Source of the DNA: a virus
Virus record (IMG/VR): IMGVR_UViG_3300009550_000059
Location: 1 to 25,674 of that record
DNA length: 25,674 bases
Strand: one strand, 5' to 3'
This document shows positions 1 through 6,312 of the stretch, one piece after another. Each line of letters starts with the position of its first letter. The stretch's first letter is position 1. The notes below the pieces were generated by a model. That model did no database searches and was not told where the DNA came from. It saw nothing but the letters and a program-made list of their open reading frames with translations. A program made the translations under genes and the position numbers.

Positions 1-1920
1 AACTTTAACTGTTGTTCCTGATTGAGCAATACCAACTGCTGCTTTAATTGTTAGTTTAGCATTATCAATAGATGTGCCGTTATTATCATCATCACCATCC
101 TTTGCAACATATAAAACATTAGGTGCAGAGTTAATACCTGAAGCAATAGCATTAATTCTTACATTTTCACCAATATTTACTGTGGTATTTGAAATAGTAA
201 CAATACCAACATTAATTATATTAGAGTTACCATCTAAAGTAATAGATGATCTACCAACAGTAAGTACACCAACAACTCTTGCATCACCGTCCACATATAG
301 GGCGGTATTCCCTAATCCAACGTGTACGGTTCCTATCCCATTGGCAGAACCTAGTGTGGTTAACCCTACAACTGATAGGTTTTGACCGACCCTTACATCC
401 TGACGGGCGGTTATTACACCAATAGAATCTACATTCTTTACATCTTCATAAGTAAGAGTTCCACCAACTGATACATTGCCAGTAAACTCTGCATCACCAG
501 ATACGTATAATCTTTTTCCTGCAACTGCATCTGCACCCACACCAATATTAGATGTGGTATTAATACCAACAGAATCAGACTGCCAAAGTCCAGCACCACC
601 ACCGCCACCAGCAGCACTACTTAAAACCCACTTATAGTTCTTACGAACATATGCTTGTCCATCATAAGGAGCATCACCTATACCACCGCCACCAAACGAT
701 GCTAGTTGTTGCTGAACTCTATTTACAAATAATCTATAATTCTCTTGAAGTTTTTCATAAGTTACAAACTTCTGATCTAGTGGTGTTAATGGGTCAGAAT
801 TATCTTCATCAGGTGGTATACTTAAAGTATTTTCAATCAGAACTTCTTCATTAAATTTACTAAAAACTTCTTCTAAATGATCAATCTTTTTCTGAAGTTT
901 TATATTCTTCTTCTCAAATGAAGAATATAAATTCTTTGCTTCTGATATATACTGCTCTTGATCAGGAATTCTGATTGAAGTATACTTATTATAAAGACCT
1001 CTAATTTCTTTGTTTATACCCTTAATTTCTTCATCATAAGATTTTACTTCTGGTACTATTGGAATAGAACCTTCTACTAAAGAAATCTTTTCTTCTAATC
1101 CTTTTATTTCTTCATCATAATATTTTACTTCAGGAACTTCAGGTATTTCTGAACGAACTTCTTTTACAGATTCTAATATCTCTTTAATCTGCTTATCATA
1201 ATACTTGACTTTTGGTAACTTAGATATTGATTTCTCAATTAATTCTATACCTTTTTCAATACCAGAAATCTGCTCATCATAATACTTTATTTCAGGTATT
1301 ACAGGTATCTCTTCACGAACTTCTTCAATAGAGTCGATTATTAAATTAAGTTCCTTCTCATAGTATCTAACTTCAGGAACTTCTGGAATACTATTTCTAA
1401 CTTCTTCTACTAATGCAGTAATATTGTTTAATTCATCGTCATAAAGAATTGGTTCAGGAATAACAGGTATTTCTGAACGAACTCTTTCAATATTCTCTTT
1501 TAGAGATGATAGATTATTGTATAAATCAGTTGGGTCAAATTGTTCAGGTATACTCTCTTCTACTTCTGTTATTTCGGCACGTAAAACATTAATATGCCCT
1601 TCATAACTAACCTGTTCGGGTATATTATCAATCCTTTCTTTTAACTCTTCAATTCTACCAAAAACCTCTGAAAGGTCTGTTTTCTCAGGAATTGATTTAG
1701 ATAATTTTTTTAGATCTTCTCTTATCTTTGCAAGAGGATTTGGTTTTGCTTTAGGTTTTACTTCTTCAACTATTTCTACTACTTCTTCTTCCTCACCAAA
1801 AAATTCCTTTGGTGCAGAAACTTTTTTATTTGCTAATTCCTGTTCTTCTTTTAATTTTTTGCGAGCTAATTCTTCGTCTTTTTTTCGCTCAAAAAAATCT
1901 GATGGTTTATTTAGAGACAC
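1..1920 (-). CDS. Tail-fibre-like protein with 27-residue repeats, 5' part (3' end beyond window)
   Basis: The minus-strand frame is open for 640 codons from a GTG at 1918-1920 to the left edge, so the C-terminus is missing. An in-frame TAA lies two codons upstream and no ATG is available, so GTG is the best start; the protein begins (M)SLNKPSDFFERKKDEE. In order: a charged acidic/basic segment (residues 1-70); a helical repeat region (about 71-312) with seven exact 27-residue units of the type IPEVPEVKYYDEEI; another charged helical stretch to about 365; a fibre-like motif DGQAYVRKNYKWV (about 420-432) next to poly-Gly; a beta-rich region containing TYEDVKNVDSIGVITAR; and at the edge (about 600-640) YVAKDGDDDNNGTS followed by AKLTIKAAV, which resembles the start of a right-handed beta-helix (DUF1565-like). 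I infer a long shaft or fibre subunit. In T4 the gene after 16 is 17 (large terminase), so this is a departure from the T4 order. The exact structural role is unknown. Confidence 0.8.
   Translation of the reverse strand, partial: MSLNKPSDFFERKKDEELARKKLKEEQELANKKVSAPKEFFGEEEEVVEIVEEVKPKAKPNPLAKIREDLKKLSKSIPEKTDLSEVFGRIEELKERIDNIPEQVSYEGHINVLRAEITEVEESIPEQFDPTDLYNNLSSLKENIERVRSEIPVIPEPILYDDELNNITALVEEVRNSIPEVPEVRYYEKELNLIIDSIEEVREEIPVIPEIKYYDEQISGIEKGIELIEKSISKLPKVKYYDKQIKEILESVKEVRSEIPEVPEVKYYDEEIKGLEEKISLVEGSIPIVPEVKSYDEEIKGINKEIRGLYNKYTSIRIPDQEQYISEAKNLYSSFEKKNIKLQKKIDHLEEVFSKFNEEVLIENTLSIPPDEDNSDPLTPLDQKFVTYEKLQENYRLFVNRVQQQLASFGGGGIGDAPYDGQAYVRKNYKWVLSSAAGGGGGAGLWQSDSVGINTTSNIGVGADAVAGKRLYVSGDAEFTGNVSVGGTLTYEDVKNVDSIGVITARQDVRVGQNLSVVGLTTLGSANGIGTVHVGLGNTALYVDGDARVVGVLTVGRSSITLDGNSNIINVGIVTISNTTVNIGENVRINAIASGINSAPNVLYVAKDGDDDNNGTSIDNAKLTIKAAVGIAQSGTTVKV
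994..1560 (-). repeat. Seven tandem 81-bp coding repeats (27 residues each)
   Basis: Translated residues 121-309 of the left-edge fibre gene fall into seven consecutive units of exactly 27 residues, starting at residues 121, 148, 175, 202, 229, 256 and 283. The typical unit has I-P-x-V/I-P-E-V/I at positions 4-10, Y-Y at 12-13, then an amphipathic helical stretch ending in V or L. The DNA copies differ, so the period is held at protein level. Two shorter, more diverged units appear to precede the array. Confidence 0.85.
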
Positions 1921-1943
1921 AGAATATTACTCATCTATTTTAA

Positions 1944-1951
1944 TATTTATT
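1944..1951 (-). promoter_or_regulatory. Candidate T4-type late promoter octamer AATAAATA
   Basis: The minus strand reads AATAAATA, one base from the T4 late consensus TATAAATA. It lies in the 42-base gap after the gp16 stop and 23 bases before the GTG start of the fibre-like gene. Position and match fit a late promoter for that gene. In such AT-rich DNA a chance match is possible. Confidence 0.4.
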
Positions 1952-1962
1952 TTAGAAAAAAA

Positions 1963-2379
1963 TTACTCTTTTTCAGAATTCTGCTGTTTGATTAGTTTGG
2001 CTAAATCAGCAGTAGAACCAACGAATAATGCATTAGTTACATTAGTTGGAGATTTTTTATCCTCTGTATTAACATCTTTCAGTTTTTTCTGAAGGTCTAT
2101 TAATTTATCAGTAGCATCAGAGACACTTTTGATTAACTGACCAGCAACTTCATATGCTCTAGGCATTTCACTTTCTTGAGCAATTTCAAGAATACCATCA
2201 ATTGCTTCTTGTCCCTTCTCTATTATACTATAAAGATTACCTCTTGTATACTCATAGTCTCTTGTAATATCATCTTTAGTTAATCTATCAGGAGGTGGAG
2301 TAGATCTTTCAATTGATTTCTTTTCTTCTACCACTTCTGGAGTGATATTAAAAGTTTTATCCAAATTGTCTTTTGTCAT
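1963..2379 (-). CDS. 16: Small terminase subunit gp16
   Basis: This 138-residue protein matches the T4 gp16 small terminase, the DNA-recognition partner of the gp17 packaging motor. Shared features as I remember the T4 protein are an acidic/proline-rich N-terminus; a D-Y-x-x-x-R-x-N helix (DYEYTRGNLYSIIEKGQEAI, about residues 41-60); SEMPRAYEVAGQLIKS (about 71-86), parallel to T4's PRHMEVFATLM; a helical L..LQKKLKDV segment (about 94-103); and a C-terminal NALFVGSTADL block (about 116-126), parallel to NATVFMGSPTEL. T4 gp16 is 164 residues, so this one is slightly shorter. The ATG lies three bases after the gp15 stop, implying translational coupling. The large terminase is not in the window. 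Confidence 0.92.
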   Translation of the reverse strand: MTKDNLDKTFNITPEVVEEKKSIERSTPPPDRLTKDDITRDYEYTRGNLYSIIEKGQEAIDGILEIAQESEMPRAYEVAGQLIKSVSDATDKLIDLQKKLKDVNTEDKKSPTNVTNALFVGSTADLAKLIKQQNSEKE

Positions 2380-2382
2380 AAT

Positions 2383-3387
2383 TTATAACCAACTCTCAGT
2401 AGTGCCATCAAATCCAAAGTCATCACCCACCTCAATAGATGCATTATCAGCAGTTGTAATGGATTTAACTGCAGTTCCCTTAATATGAGATACTGCTGTA
2501 GTAGAATCTTGTCCTCTCTTTATTATTAACTGATTGCCCTCTTTTGAAACAACTAGAACTTCTTCTCCACCAATATCGAGATATAAGTTCTCAGTAGATG
2601 ATACTGCAGGTATCTTAGAACCATCATCCACTGTAATATCCGTGTCACCTAATGTGATGTTCTCTGATAGATTGGTAAGAACAATACCAGTGTAGTTCTT
2701 GATTGCTCTTGGAGTAACAGAGTATGTGATATCTCTAGCAGCAGATTTAGCACCACCAGCAATATATGTAACAGAAGACTTCTTGATGATATCCTTTGTA
2801 GCATCGGCAACTGGTCCGAATAGATATGTCTTTGCAGTAAATCTTAGTGTATAAAGAAGAACTCTTCTCTTATCAAAGTCTCCTTCATAATCATCTTGCA
2901 TTGTAATATTTTCCAATACAATCGGTATATCTCTCTTTTCTTTTATAGTTTCAACTAATTCTACAGTTACATTATATGCAGGTTGGAAATATGGAAGAAT
3001 CTGTTCTGTAATTTGAAGTGCATCATCATTCACCTTACACATAATACTCAATTCAAATTGCATATTATATGGGACTGGCATATATGACTTTTTAACATCA
3101 CTTCCGTCAGTGGGATCTTTAACAATAAATTGCTGAGTAGTAGTTACCTTTCTTGATGGATCATAAGTAAGACCAGTAAACTCAAAAGACATCCTCGGTA
3201 GAGTAATGGCAGTAGACTTATTCAAGTCAGGTGATTGCTCTAATCTTGCTAAGAACTTCTGAGTAGGACCATATGCCAAAGGAACCCTTATCGTCGAATC
3301 GGTTTGCTTAACAGTAATGCCGTTAAACAAAGTACCAAACGCAATAATGGTTCTTCTCAGAATTTCGTTATAAAAATATTCAAACAT
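2383..3387 (-). CDS. 15: Tail completion and sheath stabiliser protein gp15
   Basis: Homologue of T4 gp15, the ring that caps the contracted or extended tail tube and sheath and joins the tail to the neck. The N-terminus MFEYFYNEILRRTIIAFGTL parallels T4 MFGYFYNSSFRRYATLMGDL. IRVPLAYG (about residues 33-40), the tract F-E-L-S-I-M-C-K followed by D-D, and ITEQILPYFQPAYNVT (about 126-141) are the family's best conserved blocks. It is 334 residues against 272 in T4. The surplus is a C-terminal extension (about 235-334) with NLYLDIGGEEVLVV and LIIKRGQDSTTAVSHIKGT, a small beta module also found in the giant proteins of this window. ATG start with AGGA about 9 bases upstream. Confidence 0.95.
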   Translation of the reverse strand: MFEYFYNEILRRTIIAFGTLFNGITVKQTDSTIRVPLAYGPTQKFLARLEQSPDLNKSTAITLPRMSFEFTGLTYDPSRKVTTTQQFIVKDPTDGSDVKKSYMPVPYNMQFELSIMCKVNDDALQITEQILPYFQPAYNVTVELVETIKEKRDIPIVLENITMQDDYEGDFDKRRVLLYTLRFTAKTYLFGPVADATKDIIKKSSVTYIAGGAKSAARDITYSVTPRAIKNYTGIVLTNLSENITLGDTDITVDDGSKIPAVSSTENLYLDIGGEEVLVVSKEGNQLIIKRGQDSTTAVSHIKGTAVKSITTADNASIEVGDDFGFDGTTESWL

Positions 3388-3406
3388 TGTTATAGTCCTG
3401 GTATAT

Positions 3407-3413
3407 TATTTAG
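3407..3413 (-). promoter_or_regulatory. Candidate late promoter element CTAAATA over the gp14 stop codon
   Basis: The minus strand reads CTCCCTAAATAATA here. The TAA inside CTAAATA is the stop codon of gp14, and the gp15 ATG follows 19 bases later with an AGGA ribosome site in between. TAAATA matches the last six bases of the T4 late consensus TATAAATA. The same string overlaps stop codons at 5712-5718 and 16867-16873. Confidence 0.4.
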
Positions 3414-4843
3414 GGAGTACCAAATGGGTTCTGTTCAGTAAAGTCTAATATCTTATCTGCTTCTAATTCTATATTAGTATTATCGGCAAATCCATCATCA
3501 GTAGGTTCTTCATCTACAATGCGTAATGCATGTGATGCCTTAGATACAGATCCAACTATATTTTCTCCAATACTAAATGCACCAGAGATTGAAGATACCT
3601 CTAAAATATTTGTTATAGAGTCCCAAGTTCTAACTCTTCCTGTAGCACCACTTACTGAACCTGTTACGGTTTCATTGAATATGTAATTACCTGAAGAATC
3701 TAATGAAGGATTAGATATTGTTATATTTGGTATCTGAGTATAACCAGCACCAGCATTGGTGATATTAATAGCAGTAATACTACCTCCAGAACTCAAGACT
3801 GCGTGTGCTGTAGCAGTAGTTCCAACTCCTGCTGGACCTGCTATCGTAACAGTTGGGGAGGTTGTAAATCCACCACCACCTGATGTTACAGTGATAACTC
3901 CCACTAATCCATTACCAATATATGCAGTTGCTGCTGCACCTGCTCCACCACCTCCAGTAACTTGTACAAGAGGTGCGACAGTATATCCAGAACCTGGATT
4001 AACTAAATCTATGTTTTGAATAGATTTAGCATTTGCATTTACATTTAAATTGCATACCTGAATACCACCAATCATCCTTGTAGTGGCAATACCAGTTACT
4101 CCACCTGAAGGTGCTGAAGAGAATCCTATAGTAGGACTGTGGAGGTATCCACCGCCCCTGTCAGTGATTTGTACGAATCTTATACCACCAGTAGATATAA
4201 TACTTGTTTCTGCTGCTGCAGTCGATCCTGTGCCGACTAGAGTGAATGTTTGAGTTGGTCCTAAGATAGTTGGAATACCATCCTCTGTAATCCCATCAGC
4301 ATTATCTCCAGTTAACTCATCATCAATCTCAGCAATGCCAGTATCAATAACTTCATCTCCATAACGGAAGAGTTCACATCTCAATTCATAAACATATGTT
4401 TTTTGAAGTTGATAGAAAGGTTTTTCGTGTTCAACAAACTTAATCTCAAATAATCTATCACCTAATGGAAAATAGATTAAATCACCTTCTTTTGGTCTAG
4501 TGGATAATTTTACATCTGCCTCATTCTTCATCAAAGGTGAGATATAATCTTCAAATCTTTCCTTAGAAATAGTAAGAGTTATTTCGTTTGTTGCTTCAAT
4601 ACCAAACTTGGTTAGAAGAACTGGATTCTCTCCATATCCATCAAAAGTATCTACATATGCCTCTAAAGGATATGCGTCATCAAATTTAGATTGTACTACT
4701 TCCCTTATTATTTTATTTTCTTCAACATATTTTCTGGGCATATAATGTACTTCAACACCATACATCCTCAACTGTTCGTTGATTAAATCCTGAACTAAAT
4801 TCTGTTCAGATCTTGCTCCTTGTTGAAAAAAGGGATTGAGCAC
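3410..4843 (-). CDS. 14: Neck protein gp14 with a large glycine-rich repeat insertion
   Basis: The N-terminal ~185 residues match the T4-type neck protein gp14, which with gp13 closes the filled head and accepts the tail: NPFFQQG at the start, EVHYMPRKYV, YPLEAYVDTFDGYG, FGIEATNEITLTISKERFEDYI, RPKEGDLIYFPLGDRLFEIKFVEHEKPFYQ and YVYELRCELFRYGDEVIDTG, all typical of the family. The last ~30 residues (EADKILDFTEQNPFGTP) also look like a gp14 terminus. Between them lies an insertion of about 250 residues: four GxGYxxxPxVxI units (about 225-378) and a SGATG-containing module (about 380-437). This makes 477 residues against 256 in T4. The start is GTG at 4841-4843, four bases after the gp13 stop, with an AGG inside the end of gp13, so translation is probably coupled. 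The frame is continuous; no frameshift is needed. Confidence 0.9.
   Translation of the reverse strand: MLNPFFQQGARSEQNLVQDLINEQLRMYGVEVHYMPRKYVEENKIIREVVQSKFDDAYPLEAYVDTFDGYGENPVLLTKFGIEATNEITLTISKERFEDYISPLMKNEADVKLSTRPKEGDLIYFPLGDRLFEIKFVEHEKPFYQLQKTYVYELRCELFRYGDEVIDTGIAEIDDELTGDNADGITEDGIPTILGPTQTFTLVGTGSTAAAETSIISTGGIRFVQITDRGGGYLHSPTIGFSSAPSGGVTGIATTRMIGGIQVCNLNVNANAKSIQNIDLVNPGSGYTVAPLVQVTGGGGAGAAATAYIGNGLVGVITVTSGGGGFTTSPTVTIAGPAGVGTTATAHAVLSSGGSITAINITNAGAGYTQIPNITISNPSLDSSGNYIFNETVTGSVSGATGRVRTWDSITNILEVSSISGAFSIGENIVGSVSKASHALRIVDEEPTDDGFADNTNIELEADKILDFTEQNPFGTP
3710..4185 (-). repeat. Four GxGYxxxPxVxI repeats inserted in gp14
   Basis: The gp14 frame encodes four related units with cores RGGGYLHSPTIGF, NPGSGYTVAPLVQV, SGGGGFTTSPTVTI and NAGAGYTQIPNITI. 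They are separated by Ala/Thr/Gly spacers such as GVGTTATAHA. The spacing of about 40 residues and the alternating beta-prone pattern suggest a beta-solenoid or a string of small beta units. Boundaries are approximate. Confidence 0.75.
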
Positions 4844-4847
4844 TATA

Positions 4848-5690
4848 TTAACCTATCATATCTAGAGGTGGAATTTCATAAGTATTGGACATCATTTCTC
4901 TGATGACTTCTAAGTCCTTTTCACCATCATCGTAAATTTGTCTTCCATTTAATTCAATACCACCTGGTAATTTAACTCCTTGGAATTTAAGCAAATTTTG
5001 ACCCCACTGTCTCTTCATCAATGCAGTTGCATATTTCTTTAAGAAAGAATCATTCCAAACTCTTGTATAATCATTTGGATTTAATGCTCTAAAACAATCC
5101 ATTATTAGGTAATCGCCTGGATTTAATGTTGCCCAGTCGAAGTCAAGGTATAGTCTATCCATCCTCTGATTGAACCTTATTTGCTTCTCTGTGGTCAATA
5201 GAAAGTCAATGTCAGACAAATAGGTCTTTGTCATTGCATATGTTAATAATTCAGTTGCACCCCAATAATAAATGTCATTTAAGAACATTTGATATTTAAC
5301 ACTGAACATATTATTTGTTACAGTATTAGAACCATCAAAGTGAAATACTTTAGTTACTCCAATAACAGAAGGAGGAACTTGTAAATAATTTTGATTTTCT
5401 TGATATTTAAATTCAGTAGTTAATCCAACATTCTTATCTACAATGGTAGTTGTTATTCCTGTATTACCTGCTTGTCCTGGTCCCTTTCCTCTATCAATAT
5501 CATCTTGTGTTACTTTATATTTTAAATATACCTGTGCGACACCATCAAAATGCCTTTCATTAAAATACTGAATTGCATCGTCAATGATGTCCTCTACTTG
5601 CTCATCGGCAACATTAATTTCAAGCACTGGAGCTCCCAGTTGCCTTTTGCAATAATCAGTAAATTCTTGTCTACTTGCTGGTTGTGCCAT
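4848..5690 (-). CDS. 13: Neck protein gp13 (head completion)
   Basis: This 280-residue protein matches the T4-like neck protein gp13 (309 residues in T4), which binds with gp14 at the head-tail vertex after DNA packaging. Visible hallmarks are the N-terminal sequence RQEFTDYCKRQLGAPVLEINVADEQVEDIIDDAIQYF in pieces (RQLGAPVLEINV, QVEDIIDDAIQYFNE; residues ~8-45); an aromatic mid-section VFHFDGSNTV and LNDIYYWGATELLTYAMTK (about 131-170); the stretch RMDRLYLDFDWATLNPGDYLIMDCFRAL in the same order as family members; and a C-terminal TALMKRQWGQNLLKFQGVKLPGG segment. The start is ATG with AAAGG upstream and a CTAAATA element before it. It is followed after four bases by gp14, the expected partner and order. 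Confidence 0.92.
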   Translation of the reverse strand: MAQPASRQEFTDYCKRQLGAPVLEINVADEQVEDIIDDAIQYFNERHFDGVAQVYLKYKVTQDDIDRGKGPGQAGNTGITTTIVDKNVGLTTEFKYQENQNYLQVPPSVIGVTKVFHFDGSNTVTNNMFSVKYQMFLNDIYYWGATELLTYAMTKTYLSDIDFLLTTEKQIRFNQRMDRLYLDFDWATLNPGDYLIMDCFRALNPNDYTRVWNDSFLKKYATALMKRQWGQNLLKFQGVKLPGGIELNGRQIYDDGEKDLEVIREMMSNTYEIPPLDMIG

Positions 5691-5711
5691 TTATACACTA
5701 TACCTTTCTAT

Positions 5712-5718
5712 TATTTAG
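5712..5718 (-). promoter_or_regulatory. Candidate late promoter element CTAAATA over the stop of the 128-residue gene
   Basis: The minus strand reads CTCCCTAAATAATAG, a 14-base identity (CTCCCTAAATAATA) to the gp14/gp15 junction. The TAA inside it is the stop codon of the upstream gene. The gp13 ATG is 21 bases further on, with AAAGG between. A late promoter for the neck-terminase genes is plausible. Confidence 0.4.
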
Positions 5719-6101
5719 GGAGCAGAAGAAATACCTGGATAAACCAAGATATTTCCATTTACTATATTATAAATTGTAGAACCTGAACTAACTAAAACGT
5801 TATAAACATATCTTCCTTCTACCAGTGTTCTAGTATCTGTAGAACCCACTGATACTTCAAAAACACCTCCTGCTGCACTTGTAAATCCAACATTAAAGGT
5901 GGTAGCAGGAACGGTGGTTGCACCTATACCTGCACTTTTTTGCATCTGAGATGATGCAGTATATCCTGTAAAATTATATGGAGAATTGGAGGTATCAACA
6001 ACATTAAATTTTGCTGTAAAATCTGCACCAGAATAAAGAGTCAAATTAGCAGCATAAGGAACTCCTGCTGTGGGATCAAATGTTAAATTCTTACTTGACA
6101 T
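5715..6101 (-). CDS. Small beta-rich virion protein, BppU-N-terminal-like
   Basis: This 128-residue protein of unknown exact role looks like the single Ig-like domain seen at the N-terminus of BppU-type baseplate proteins and in short conserved marine T4-like phage proteins. The sequence has LTLYSGADFTAKFNV (about residues 20-34), NFTGYTASSQMQKS (about 43-56), GGVFEVSVGSTDTRTL and GRYVYNVLVSSGSTIYNIVNGNILVYPG (about 97-124), the alternating strand pattern of that fold. There is no signal peptide or membrane segment. Its ATG overlaps the end of the upstream 73-residue gene by 11 bases, so the two are probably coupled. From position, a minor tail, baseplate or neck component is likely; this is inference. 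Confidence 0.75.
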   Translation of the reverse strand: MSSKNLTFDPTAGVPYAANLTLYSGADFTAKFNVVDTSNSPYNFTGYTASSQMQKSAGIGATTVPATTFNVGFTSAAGGVFEVSVGSTDTRTLVEGRYVYNVLVSSGSTIYNIVNGNILVYPGISSAP

Positions 6102-6312
6102 TGTAGACTAACTCCTTAAGTAAAGATTTGATTTCGTTCATTTCATTTTTTAAATTAGCGAGATCCTCTTCCATATTTGTTACTTTATCGTTTTCTTTTG
6201 CTTTTACTTTACGACGTGTCACATATCTTTCATAATCTGAAGCATTAGTGTTAATAATAGCATTTGATTTGGGATCTCGTTTGAGATCCGCATTACCTTC
6301 TACGTTAATCAT
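6091..6312 (-). CDS. Small coiled-coil protein of unknown function
   Basis: This 73-residue protein has a basic N-terminal half (NADLKRDPKSNAIINT, then YERYVTRRKVKAKE) and a C-terminal half predicted by eye to be a coiled coil, with hydrophobic heptad positions in MEEDLANLKNEMNEIKSLLKEL (about residues 47-68, given here as a pattern). Similar short proteins with an I-K-x-L-L-K-E-L tail are common beside structural genes of marine T4-like phages. Its ATG overlaps the stop of the 2470-residue gene in an ATGA, and its 3' end overlaps the next gene by 11 bases. This tight packing supports it as a real gene. I do not recognise a specific function; an oligomerising minor virion or assembly protein is a guess. 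Confidence 0.75.
   Translation of the reverse strand: MINVEGNADLKRDPKSNAIINTNASDYERYVTRRKVKAKENDKVTNMEEDLANLKNEMNEIKSLLKELVYNVK

Noticed and set aside
994-1560. CRISPR-like or noncoding tandem repeat
   Set aside because: The 81-bp units are diverged in DNA, have no unique spacers, and keep their period in the encoded protein.
1908-1914. A fourth CTAAATA at the start of the left-edge fibre gene
   Set aside because: It lies inside the coding sequence, just after the GTG start, and no later start codon fits, so a promoter role for this gene is unlikely.
651-2092. Plus-strand frames of 60-80 codons over the left end
   Set aside because: They lie opposite a continuous 640-codon minus-strand frame and gp16, have biased non-protein-like composition and no ribosome sites.
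3756-4019. Plus-strand 87-codon frame rich in Pro and Ala
   Set aside because: It is the complement of the Gly-rich repeats of gp14; poly-Gly/Ala codons read backwards give Pro/Ala/Val.
3410-4290. gp14 as a fusion or frameshift product
   Set aside because: The frame is continuous and both ends look like gp14, so an in-frame insertion explains it.
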